Shown one piece after another: positions 1 through 7,291 of a stretch of 28,156 bases of DNA; the first letter of the stretch is position 1; each line of letters starts with the position of its first letter. Under the pieces are notes generated by a model. It was not told the DNA's origin. It ran no database searches and was given only the letters and a program-made list of their open reading frames with translations. The DNA is taken from NCBI RefSeq assembly GCF_000955955.1, contig NZ_JYJG01000341.1, positions 1 to 28,156 of the forward strand, read 5' to 3'. The DNA is from Lentzea aerocolonigenes. Lineage in GTDB: Bacteria; Actinomycetota; Actinomycetes; Mycobacteriales; Pseudonocardiaceae. The translations under genes and the position numbers were made by a program.

Positions 1-15
1 AAGACGCCTCGGCTG

Positions 16-42
16 CGCCGTCGGTACTGCTCGCCTACGGCG
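16..42 (-). terminator. weak hairpin downstream of the first surface-protein gene
   Basis: CGCCGT at 16-21 can pair with ACGGCG at 37-42 around a 15-base loop. A second, mutually exclusive pairing is GACGCC at 3-8 with GGCGTC at 39-44. The site lies just past the stop codon at 57-59 on the minus strand, where a terminator would be expected. There is no T-run, so this is only a possible terminator. Nothing else is visible in bases 1-56. Confidence 0.25.
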
Positions 43-56
43 TCGCTTTGGGGCGC

Positions 57-407
57 CTAGCGGCGCAGGGTTGTGAATTGACGGCGGAGCATTGCGGCGC
101 CGATCAGGAGGAAGAAGAGCAGGACTACCAGGGTGCTGGTGGTGCCGCCGGAGGAGCTGGAGAGGGTCACGTCCACGTTGCCCACCAGGACGATGCCGCA
201 TTCGGCGCGGACCTTGTGCCTTCCGGGCTCGATGTTCGTGAACTTCACCGGGGACGTGAACTTGCCGTCGTTGTCGGCGGTCGCCTTGCCGACGTCCTGG
301 CCGAGCGACTTCAGGGTGACCTGAGCGCCCTTGGGGCAGCCCGTTCCGGTCGCGGTGAGGTCTTCGCCGGGCTGGATGTTGTCCTTGTCGAGGACCAGGA
401 CGCCGTC
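57..407 (-). repeat. duplicated 3' half of the surface-protein genes (other copy 893-1243)
   Basis: Bases 57-407 and 893-1243 align without gaps at an offset of 836. They encode the second Ig-like domain, TM helix and tail of both paralogues. The stretch covering the TM helix (roughly 95-190 against 931-1026) is nearly identical at DNA level, while the linker and N-terminal domains differ. This indicates a tandem duplication followed by divergence of the outer domain, or gene conversion of the 3' half. Confidence 0.8.
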
Positions 408-896
408 GCCGGGGGTGGATGGCTCAGCTGACGACGAGGGAGGCTCCGACGAGGACGACGGACTGTCGGTGGTCGTGGTCGTCGGGAGAGTGGTGGTGAT
501 GGGCGGGCGCGTCGTGGTCACCGGCGGCTTCGTGGTGGCCGGTGGCTGAGTCGTGGTGGTGACCGGGGGTGGCGGGGTTACCTGGAACGTGTTGCGGGCC
601 AGGTGGTTGCACTCGTCGTTCGCCGTGAAGACGTACGTGCCTTCCTTGGTGCCCGCTGGGATGTTCGCGGTCACCGAGCCGTTGGCCACGTATGGCGCGG
701 TGGTCAGGACGGTGCCTGCCCAGTTGATTCGGACTGTGCCCTTGCAGCGGATGAAGCCGGTCCAGGTGAAGGTCGTGCTGGAACCCGCCGGGCCGCTGTT
801 CGGGGTGGCGGTGACGGTGACCTGTTGTTGCGCGGTTGCCGGTGTCGCGGTCAGCAGTGCGACACCGGCAGTCAGGGCAAGGAGCAGGGGTCTCAT
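57..896 (-). CDS. secreted membrane-anchored Ig-like surface protein, copy A
   Basis: A 279-residue exported protein. Residues 1-22 form a signal peptide ending in ATPATA. A first Ig-like beta domain with two Cys (to about 105) is followed by a Pro/Thr/Ser-rich linker (about 105-163), a second Ig-like domain with two Cys (about 164-245), a Ser/Gly stretch, one hydrophobic segment (about 255-272) and a short Arg-rich tail. The protein should be anchored in the membrane with its domains outside. No LPXTG sortase motif is seen. The ATG at 896 overlaps the TGA of the upstream paralogue (ATGA, 893-896) and has no clear Shine-Dalgarno of its own, so translation is probably coupled. The reading frame runs open further upstream, but that part lies antiphase inside the paralogue and is rejected. 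The function is unknown; wall spanning, adhesion or ligand presentation are guesses. Confidence 0.8.
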   Translation of the reverse strand: MRPLLLALTAGVALLTATPATAQQQVTVTATPNSGPAGSSTTFTWTGFIRCKGTVRINWAGTVLTTAPYVANGSVTANIPAGTKEGTYVFTANDECNHLARNTFQVTPPPPVTTTTQPPATTKPPVTTTRPPITTTLPTTTTTDSPSSSSEPPSSSAEPSTPGDGVLVLDKDNIQPGEDLTATGTGCPKGAQVTLKSLGQDVGKATADNDGKFTSPVKFTNIEPGRHKVRAECGIVLVGNVDVTLSSSSGGTTSTLVVLLFFLLIGAAMLRRQFTTLRR

Positions 897-1801
897 CTGC
901 GCAGGCCGGTGAACTGGCGGCGGAGCATCGCGGCGCCGATCAGGAGGAAGAACAGCAGGACGACCAAGGTGCTGGTGGTGCCGCCGGAGGAGCTGGAGAG
1001 GGTCACGTCCACGTTGCCGACCAGGGTGATGCCGCACTCGGCGCGGACCTTGTGGCGGCCCGGTTCGATGTTGGCGAACTTCACCGGGGACTTGAACTCG
1101 CCGTTGTCGTCGGCGGTCGTGTTGCCGACGGACTGGCCCAGTGAGGTCAGCTTGACGGTCGCGCCCTTGGGGCAGCCGGTGCCGGTTGCGGTCAGGTCGT
1201 CGCCGGGCTGGATGTTGTCCTTGTCGAGGAGCAGGACGCCGTCGCCGTAGCCGGTGAACGCGTCCGTGGAGGACGACGGGGTTGCCGTGGGCGACGACGG
1301 GGTGTCCGTGGTCGTGGTGGTGGTCACCGGGGGAGTGATGGTCGTCGTCGTGACGACCGGAGGGCGCGTCACGGGCGGGTTCGTGACCGGAGGCTGAGTC
1401 ACCGGGGGCTTGGTGGGAGGCGGCTGGGTCGTGGTGGGCGGTGGCGGCACGATCACGCGCAGTCCGCTGCCCGCGCTGCCGCACTTCGTGTTCGACGACG
1501 TGGCGGTGAGCTTGTGGCTACCCGCCGTGGTGCCTGCGGGCACAGTGGCTCCGACCGAGCCGCTTGCGCTCGAGGCTGCGGTGGCGATCTGGGTGCCGTC
1601 GAGCGCGAAGCTGATGCTGACCGCGCGACACGTTGCGAAACCGCTCCAGGAGATGGTGATTTTGCCGCCCGCTGTGGCAGGCTGCGGCGCCGCCGTCACC
1701 ACGGCAGGGGGCGCGGGCGTAGTCGTCTGGGCCGTTGCCGGTGTGGCGCTCAGCACCGTAACACCAGCAGCTATAGCCACGAGTAAGCCTAAAGACCGCA
1801 T
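893..1801 (-). CDS. secreted membrane-anchored Ig-like surface protein, copy B
   Basis: A 302-residue paralogue of the next gene, with the same plan: signal peptide 1-24 (ends ATPATA), Ig-like domain with two Cys, a long Pro/Thr/Val linker containing repeated PPVT-type units, a second Ig-like domain (from about 187), a TM helix and an Arg-rich tail. The last 116 residues match copy A at about 100 positions by eye, while the N-terminal domains are clearly diverged. The ATG at 1801 is preceded by a GGAGAGGGA-type ribosome binding site (1802-1811). It diverges from the gene at 1837 with only 35 bases between start codons. It is the first gene of a two-gene operon. No enzymatic motif is visible; the role is unknown. 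Confidence 0.82.
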   Translation of the reverse strand: MRSLGLLVAIAAGVTVLSATPATAQTTTPAPPAVVTAAPQPATAGGKITISWSGFATCRAVSISFALDGTQIATAASSASGSVGATVPAGTTAGSHKLTATSSNTKCGSAGSGLRVIVPPPPTTTQPPPTKPPVTQPPVTNPPVTRPPVVTTTTITPPVTTTTTTDTPSSPTATPSSSTDAFTGYGDGVLLLDKDNIQPGDDLTATGTGCPKGATVKLTSLGQSVGNTTADDNGEFKSPVKFANIEPGRHKVRAECGITLVGNVDVTLSSSSGGTTSTLVVLLFFLLIGAAMLRRQFTGLRR

Positions 1802-1836
1802 TCCCTCTCCCCGGGATCAGAACCTAAGGTGCGCTA

Positions 1837-2598
1837 GTGAGACGTCGCTTGACCGGTGCAGGTTTACTGCTGTGGTGCGGAATTATGCTGCTGCCGTCAA
1901 CGGCGTCCGCACAGGACGGGTCGGTTCTGCTCGAGGCCGATGTGGACGGTAGGCCGGTTGGAGTAGGGACGCTGGTGTTGAACCCCGCGGACACGGCGCG
2001 GGTGTCCATCACGGTCCGCAACAACACGAACACCGTGCAGCGCGTGAAGACGGTCAGGATCAGCGGGACCGCGTTGGCGTTGACCTTCTTCGCCTACGAC
2101 ACAACGGTTCCGTTCGACGTGCCGGCCAAGTCGTCGGAGACGCGGACGTTCCCGTTGGAGCCCACGGATCTCGGGTCGCAGGCCATTGGTCTCCTTCCGG
2201 TCACGGTTGAGGCGATCGACGTGCAACGGGAGAGCATCGCGTCGGTGGAGACGACGGGCGACATCAAGGGGTCGCTGTGGTCGGTCTACGGGGCGTTCGG
2301 GTTGGGCGTGCTGGTGTTGACTGCGTTGTCGTGGGCCGGGGCGTTGATCGCGTTGGCACGGCGCAGGTTGCCGCACAACCGGTGGCAGCGGGCCATGCGG
2401 TTCCTGCCAGCCGGGATCGGGACCGGGCTGGTGGCGGTGATTTCGTTGTCAGTGCTGCGATTGGTGGCGCCGTCGCCGACCGCCGAGATCCCGTTCATCG
2501 TGGGTGCGGCGGCCGCTGCGTTGCTTCTTGGCTATGTGACGCCGCATCCCGGTGAGCAGCAACCGTCCGAAATGGATACCGTGAGGATTCAACGGTGA
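1837..2598 (+). CDS. exported protein with a beta-rich outer domain and three C-terminal TM helices
   Basis: A 253-residue protein of no recognised family. The signal peptide is residues 1-25 (ends ASA). An extracytoplasmic beta-rich domain covers about 26-145, with phrases such as VSITVRNNTNTVQRV that recall DUF916-like or other Ig-like surface folds. TM helices lie at about 147-173, 187-211 and 217-236, with a short basic loop (ALARRR) between the first two. The GTG start at 1837 has AAGGTG five bases upstream. It overlaps the kinase gene by 4 bases (GTGA, 2595-2598), so the two are co-translated and likely act together. The C-terminal TM arrangement resembles that of the kinase. It could be a partner, sensor subunit or substrate of the kinase; this is inference. 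Confidence 0.78.
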   Translation: MRRRLTGAGLLLWCGIMLLPSTASAQDGSVLLEADVDGRPVGVGTLVLNPADTARVSITVRNNTNTVQRVKTVRISGTALALTFFAYDTTVPFDVPAKSSETRTFPLEPTDLGSQAIGLLPVTVEAIDVQRESIASVETTGDIKGSLWSVYGAFGLGVLVLTALSWAGALIALARRRLPHNRWQRAMRFLPAGIGTGLVAVISLSVLRLVAPSPTAEIPFIVGAAAAALLLGYVTPHPGEQQPSEMDTVRIQR

Positions 2599-4202
2599 CT
2601 TCGTCCAGCGTGGTCGCCGCCCTGCCGCAGTACGCCGTCGGCGAGCAGATCGGCGAGGGTGGGATGGGTGTCGTCTACGGCGGCGTGCACCGGCAGCTCG
2701 GGCGTCCTGTTGCCATCAAACGACTTCCGCACGCGGTGGCCGAGGATCCGCGGATGAGCGAGCGGTTCGAGCACGAGGCGCGCCTCCTCGCTCGCCTTGA
2801 CCACCCGCACATCGTCCCGGTCTACGACTACGTGCGGCAGCAGGGCGAGCACCTGCTGGTGATGGAACGGCTCGACGGCGGCACGGTGTGGTCGCGGTTC
2901 TCCACGGACGGGCTCACGGCGCAGCAGTCCTGTGCGCTGGTGCTGGCCACGTTGTCCGGGCTGCACGCGGCGCACGAGGCCGGGGTACTGCACCTCGACG
3001 TGAAGCCGAAGAACTTGCTGTTCACCGCGAACGGTGTGGTGAAGGTGGCGGACTTCGGCATCTCGCAGGTGGTGTCGGAGGGTGCGACGCTCGTGACGCA
3101 CGGCGGCGCGGTGCTCGGCACGCCCGCCTACATCGCTCCGGAGCAGGCGATGGGGAATCCGCTCACGCCCGCCGCGGACGTCTACGCGACCGGCACGGTG
3201 CTGTACGAACTCCTGAGCGGTGATCTGCCGTTCGAACGCGGCGGCGGGCCGATCGCGATGATCCAGAAGCGGGTGTACCAGGATCCGCGGCCGTTGCAGA
3301 ACGTGCCGGAACCCCTTGCGGGCGTGGTGATGCGCAGCATCGCGCGGGAGCCGGACGCGCGGTACCGCAACGCCGAGACGTTCGCGATCGACCTCGCCGG
3401 CGCGGCCGGGCACCTGTTCGGGCCGGACTGGCTGACGCGGCTCGGGATTCCGGTGCACCTCGCGCCGCAGGTCTCGGCGTCGTCCACGCGGCCGTCGCTG
3501 CGGCCGGTGGAGCGCGACACGGTTTCGCTTACGCAGCAACCGATTCGGGCGACGCTGGTCGACCCGATCCCGGCGGCGCGGCTCAGCGGCAGCAGCACCC
3601 TCGTGCCGGCCGCCCAGGTGATCAAGCCGCCGTCGACGCCGTGGGCGTTGTGGCTGGTGGCCGCGATCGCCTTGCTGGCACTGGCGATCGTGCCGTTCGT
3701 GACGGGCGGGCAGCCTGGCAGGGTCGTCACGCAGGACCTCGCCGACCCGGTGAACGTCGAGGGCGGCAGGCTGACCGTGACGCTGGCGGGCATCCCCCTC
3801 GCGGACGTCACCGAGCGCGGGCCAGGCGGATTCGTGCTGCCGGGCGCCACCCGGTGGATCGTCGGCGGCGTCGTGACGGCGAAGACGGACGGGCCGGACG
3901 GGACGTTCGGGCTCGGTTCGAACCGGACGCCGTGGCTGAGCATCATGGGCACGGGTTCGGCGCTGCTGCTGCTCTTCACGTTCGCCTACCTGGAGTCGAA
4001 CCTGCGGGCGCTGCGCAAGCGGCAGACCGGAGTGGCGGCGGTGATCGCGTCCGTGCCGCTCGGGTTCGGGTTCGGTCTGGCCGTGTGGCTCCTTGTTTCC
4101 GTGCTGCAGGAGTACGAGCCGACGCTGCCCATCGCGCTGACGTGCGGTGTGCTCGGCGCGGCGGCGGCGATCAGCGCGTCGATCGCGTCGAAGCGGCCTT
4201 GA
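2595..4202 (+). CDS. membrane Ser/Thr protein kinase (PknB-like kinase domain)
   Basis: A 535-residue Hanks-type kinase that should phosphorylate Ser/Thr on target proteins. The kinase domain spans about 13-275: glycine loop GEGGMGVVY (20-28), VAIK Lys42, helix-C Glu61, catalytic loop HLDVKPKN (Asp135, Asn140), metal-binding DFG Asp153, P+1 Thr176 and APE at 181-183. The usual Arg of HRD is Leu134. A linker follows, then TM helices near 349-370, 447-467, 480-504 and 513-532, with an outer domain of about 75 residues between the first two. There are no PASTA repeats. The GTG start at 2595 is set by the 4-base overlap with the preceding gene and a GAGG eight bases upstream. The 3' end overlaps the convergent TetR gene by 32 bases. 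The ligand and substrates are unknown. Confidence 0.92.
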   Translation: MTSSSVVAALPQYAVGEQIGEGGMGVVYGGVHRQLGRPVAIKRLPHAVAEDPRMSERFEHEARLLARLDHPHIVPVYDYVRQQGEHLLVMERLDGGTVWSRFSTDGLTAQQSCALVLATLSGLHAAHEAGVLHLDVKPKNLLFTANGVVKVADFGISQVVSEGATLVTHGGAVLGTPAYIAPEQAMGNPLTPAADVYATGTVLYELLSGDLPFERGGGPIAMIQKRVYQDPRPLQNVPEPLAGVVMRSIAREPDARYRNAETFAIDLAGAAGHLFGPDWLTRLGIPVHLAPQVSASSTRPSLRPVERDTVSLTQQPIRATLVDPIPAARLSGSSTLVPAAQVIKPPSTPWALWLVAAIALLALAIVPFVTGGQPGRVVTQDLADPVNVEGGRLTVTLAGIPLADVTERGPGGFVLPGATRWIVGGVVTAKTDGPDGTFGLGSNRTPWLSIMGTGSALLLLFTFAYLESNLRALRKRQTGVAAVIASVPLGFGFGLAVWLLVSVLQEYEPTLPIALTCGVLGAAAAISASIASKRP

Positions 4203-4809
4203 CGGCCAGTTCGAAGATGTCCGCGAGCTCCTTCGCGTACTGAGCGACGTCGGTGTCCGGCCTGGCCATGAGCTCGGCCGGCACCGCCTCCATCGCGCCG
4301 ATCACCGACACCGCCATCACCCGCGGCGAGAACTCCCGCAGCTCACCGCACTCCTGGCCGGCGCGGAACACCGCTTCGATCTCGGCGAGCGTTGCGGCGC
4401 TCTGGCCCCGGTACCACTGCCGTGCGGCTTCGGCGTCTCTCGCGGCGGAGGCGATCTGGCCGATCGCGACCAGCTCGGCCGGGTGCTCGGCGCAGTAGTG
4501 CACGAAACCCTCGATCATGGCGCGCACCGTCGCGCGGTAGCTCCCGGCGCCCTCCCGCCGTGCGGTCAGTGCACGGTCCATCGAGTCGTGCACGGTCAGC
4601 ATGACCTGCTTCATCAGTTCCTCGCGCTTGGCGAAGTGGTACGTGATCAGCCCGGGACTGATGCCCGCACGCCGCGCGATCTGCACGAACGACGCCTTCG
4701 CGTACCCGATCTCGGCGATCGTCCCGATCGTCGCGGCGACGATCTGACCGCGCCTGGCGTCCTCGATGAAGCTGCGTTTCTGGTCGCCCGGCCGGTTTTC
4801 TGGTTGCAT
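4171..4809 (-). CDS. TetR/AcrR-family transcriptional regulator
   Basis: A 212-residue regulator. The N-terminal helix-turn-helix lies at about residues 20-66, with the typical GISPGLITYHF recognition segment. An all-helical ligand-binding and dimerisation domain follows (about 75-205) and ends in a basic tail. It is read divergently from the glycosidase-like gene at 4848. The 38-base gap holds the palindrome CTAGTTGAGTAACTAG. The ATG at 4809 lacks a good Shine-Dalgarno, but a TAGGCT -10-like hexamer ends about seven bases before it, so the mRNA may be leaderless. The palindrome overlaps this region, which suggests that it represses itself and the neighbour. The ligand is unknown. Confidence 0.9.
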   Translation of the reverse strand: MQPENRPGDQKRSFIEDARRGQIVAATIGTIAEIGYAKASFVQIARRAGISPGLITYHFAKREELMKQVMLTVHDSMDRALTARREGAGSYRATVRAMIEGFVHYCAEHPAELVAIGQIASAARDAEAARQWYRGQSAATLAEIEAVFRAGQECGELREFSPRVMAVSVIGAMEAVPAELMARPDTDVAQYAKELADIFELAVKAASTRSTR

Positions 4810-4819
4810 GACCAGTAGC

Positions 4820-4835
4820 CTAGTTGAGTAACTAG
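4820..4835. promoter_or_regulatory. candidate TetR operator, perfect 6-4-6 palindrome
   Basis: CTAGTT at 4820-4825 and AACTAG at 4830-4835 are exact inverted copies around GAGT. The site lies between the divergent starts at 4809 and 4848. Size and placement fit a TetR-dimer operator; binding is inferred. Confidence 0.65.
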
Positions 4836-4847
4836 CGAGGGGGAAAG

Positions 4848-5870
4848 ATGACCGGAAAACTGCGCGGCGGAGTGTGTTACGACACGGGGGTCGTGCACAC
4901 GGCCGGGGGCTCGTCGAGCCGGGTGCGGTGGAGTTCTCAGCAGCTGGAGGCCGAGATCGGCCTGCTCGCGTCCGAGCTGAACTGCCCGTCCGTCACGGTG
5001 TTCGGCAGCGATCTCGGGCGGCTCGCCGAAGCGACGGACGTGGCCCTGCGACACGGCATGGAGGTGTTCGTCGAGCCACGGCTCCTCGACCGCCCGCAGG
5101 AGGAGATCCTCGACCACATGGCAGAGGCCGCCCGCACGGCCGAGCGGAAGCGGAGCGGCGACAACGTCAAGTTCGTCACCGGCTGCGAGCACTTCCTGTT
5201 CACGCCCGGCATCCTGCCCGGTGACACGTTCATGGAGCGGATCGCGGCCGTCGGGACGATCCCGAAGTCCGAGTGGGAGCAGATCGCCCGGCGGTTCCGC
5301 GAGTTCATCGTGCGGGCCGTCGAGGTCACCCGCCGCGAGTTCCACGGCCGCATCACCTACGCCGCGGTCGCGGGTGCCGACGCGTTGTGGAACGACTGGT
5401 CGTTGTTCGACATCGTCGGCCTCGACCACTACCAGTACTTCGAGACCGATGCCGAGTACACGGCCGACCTCGAGCAGTACCGGCACTGGGGCAAGCCGAT
5501 CATGATCCTGGAGTACGGCTGCTGCACGTTCACCGGCGCTGCACGGGCGGGTGGCAGGGGCTGGGAGATCATCGACGTCCAGGCCGACCCGCCTGCGGTC
5601 GAGCCGGGCCACCAGCGCGACGAACGTGAGCAGGCGGACCACATCGCCCGGATGCTCCGGGTGTTCGGCGCGGAGCAGCTGATGGGCTCACACCTGTACA
5701 CGGTCATCGCGCCGGGCCTGCCGCACAATCCCACGAACCCTGGCCGCGACCTGGACATGGGCTCGTACAGCCTGTTGCGCACGATCCGGGAGCGGTTCGA
5801 CGACGAGGATTCGCCGTACCGGCTGGAGCCCAAGCAGTCCTACTACGCCTTCCAGAAGCACAACTGCTAG
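4848..5870 (+). CDS. cytosolic TIM-barrel glycosidase-like protein
   Basis: A 340-residue protein without signal peptide or TM helix. Its alternating strand/helix pattern reads as a (beta/alpha)8 barrel of the glycoside hydrolase clan A kind. Family marks are GGVCYDTG near the N-terminus, VTGCEHFLF (about 110), ILEYGCCTFTGA (about 220, its Glu in the position expected for a clan A nucleophile), GGRGWEII, and GRDLDMGSYSLL near the C-terminus. From memory, actinobacterial relatives with the same EFGCCTYRGA-type motif carry the label 'abortive infection protein', for which I know no firm basis. The ATG at 4848 has GAGGGGG five bases upstream. It is probably controlled by the divergent TetR. Substrate and activity are unknown; it could be a non-enzymatic barrel. 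Confidence 0.72.
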   Translation: MTGKLRGGVCYDTGVVHTAGGSSSRVRWSSQQLEAEIGLLASELNCPSVTVFGSDLGRLAEATDVALRHGMEVFVEPRLLDRPQEEILDHMAEAARTAERKRSGDNVKFVTGCEHFLFTPGILPGDTFMERIAAVGTIPKSEWEQIARRFREFIVRAVEVTRREFHGRITYAAVAGADALWNDWSLFDIVGLDHYQYFETDAEYTADLEQYRHWGKPIMILEYGCCTFTGAARAGGRGWEIIDVQADPPAVEPGHQRDEREQADHIARMLRVFGAEQLMGSHLYTVIAPGLPHNPTNPGRDLDMGSYSLLRTIRERFDDEDSPYRLEPKQSYYAFQKHNC

Positions 5871-5890
5871 CCGGTGTTCTGTTCGGTGTT

Positions 5891-7159
5891 CTATTCAGGG
5901 ACCGTCCGCTGCTTCGGGAACGACGCCGACACGAGGAAGCCGCCCTCCTCGGTCGGTCCCGCGGAGAACTGGCCACCGAGCAACGTGGCCCGTTCGCGCA
6001 GCCCGACGAGACCGTGCCCGCCGCTCGGCAGCGAGGACGACGGGCTGGACGGCGGGGTGTTGCGCACCTCGACCAGGACGTCGCCTCCAGCGTCGTCCAC
6101 AGCCTCGCCGGCGTCGATCAGCACGGTCGCCGACGCCCCGACGGCGTGCTTGCGGATGTTGGTCAGGGCCTCCTGCACCGTCCGGTACACCGCGCCGGAC
6201 ACCGGTGCGGCGAGGTCTTCCACCGCGCCCTTGACCTGCACGGACACCTCGAAACCGGCGTCGGCGGCCAGTTCGGGCAGCTCGTCCAGGCTCGGCTGGC
6301 TGTCGTCGGTGGTGCGCAGGACGGACACGAGCTGACGGAGTTCGTCGAGAGTGCGCGTCGACAACATGCGGATGGTGCCGGCGACCTGTTTGTGCTCGGC
6401 GTTGGCCAAGGCCATGCGCAGCGCACCGGCCTGCATCGCGATGAGGCTGACCTGGTGCGAGACGACGTCGTGCATCTCGCGGGCGAGCTTTGCCCGTTCG
6501 TCCGCGCGGATGGCGTGCGCGTGCAGCACACGTTCTCTCTCACGGGACTCGGCGAGTTCGACGATGCGGTTGGAGAGTTCCTGCCGTGCGTGCGCCATCA
6601 GCGCGAGAGCGATCGGAAGGCCGGCCGTGAGGAAGCCGGAGATCGCGGAGGCGAAGTGCCCGTACGCCGACCGGTCGAAGAATTCCGACGGCGGCCAGGC
6701 CATGAACCTGCTCAGCCACACCAGAACGCCGACGACAATGGTTTGCCACGACGAGATGTATCGGCGGGCGACCGTGTACAGCGCGATCATCGCCGCCAGC
6801 TGTGCGAAGCCGGTGAAGAAGCCCGGAATGGTCAGCAGGGCGACGACGAGCGGGAAGCGGCGGCGGCCTATCAGCACGCCTGCGGAGATCCACGACAGCC
6901 ACTCGGAGTGCAACGGCACCTCGGGCATGCCCTCGGGTTCGGCCTTGACCCACCGCAGCCGCAACCACGCGTCGAGCAGGGCGATCAGCACGAGCCCTAC
7001 GTCGAGCAGGATCATGCGGTAGTCGCCTCGCCGCGACTTGCGAGAGCCGGCCTCGGCGTCCGCCGTGCGCCGTGCCGGAAGCAGCGTGGTGGTCAGGATC
7101 CGGCCTCCCCTGTCAGGCGTTCGGTCCTCACCGTACTGCGTGTATGCCGCGGTTGGCAT
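5891..7159 (-). CDS. sensor histidine kinase, HisKA_3 (NarL-partner) type
   Basis: About 422 residues. A cytosolic N-terminus of about 45 residues precedes four or five TM helices (about 49-195) and a linker with a short coiled coil. The dimerisation/phosphoacceptor segment LAREMHDVVSHQVSLIA follows (His230), then an HATPase domain with N-box EALTNIRKHA (Asn334) and a G-box SGGHGLVGLRERA. The D-box is VRNTPP rather than DxGxG, as is common in this actinobacterial class. The ATG at 7159 is preferred because AAGGGG lies six bases upstream; a GTG at 7174 would add five residues. It should autophosphorylate and pass phosphate to a NarL-type regulator, but no such gene is next to it, so it is an orphan here. 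It ends 20 bases from the convergent glycosidase-like gene. Confidence 0.9.
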   Translation of the reverse strand: MPTAAYTQYGEDRTPDRGGRILTTTLLPARRTADAEAGSRKSRRGDYRMILLDVGLVLIALLDAWLRLRWVKAEPEGMPEVPLHSEWLSWISAGVLIGRRRFPLVVALLTIPGFFTGFAQLAAMIALYTVARRYISSWQTIVVGVLVWLSRFMAWPPSEFFDRSAYGHFASAISGFLTAGLPIALALMAHARQELSNRIVELAESRERERVLHAHAIRADERAKLAREMHDVVSHQVSLIAMQAGALRMALANAEHKQVAGTIRMLSTRTLDELRQLVSVLRTTDDSQPSLDELPELAADAGFEVSVQVKGAVEDLAAPVSGAVYRTVQEALTNIRKHAVGASATVLIDAGEAVDDAGGDVLVEVRNTPPSSPSSSLPSGGHGLVGLRERATLLGGQFSAGPTEEGGFLVSASFPKQRTVPE

Positions 7160-7244
7160 TGGCTGCCCCTTCACCCCGACCCGACCCGTCAGGGGGTAAG
7201 ACGCCGTTCGTCGCGGATTGGTACGGCGCGCCCCTCAGGTATGT

Positions 7245-7280
7245 GCTACCGCACACGCCTCGGTGGGCGCGTGCGGTAGC
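7245..7280 (-). terminator. GC-rich hairpin terminator after the DUF4360 pair
   Basis: Bases 7245-7259 pair with 7266-7280 in a 15-bp stem with a single A-C mismatch and a 6-base loop. No T-run follows on the minus strand, which is usual for actinobacterial hairpin terminators. It lies 12 bases past the stop of the DUF4360 gene and before the histidine kinase, so it should separate these two minus-strand units. Confidence 0.75.
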
Positions 7281-7291
7281 CACGGCACTAC

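Noticed and set aside
897..1484. Upstream extension of the first surface-protein frame to 475 residues
   Set aside because: The added part is His/Arg/Pro noise, antiphase within the paralogue; a signal peptide and the ATGA overlap place the start at 896.
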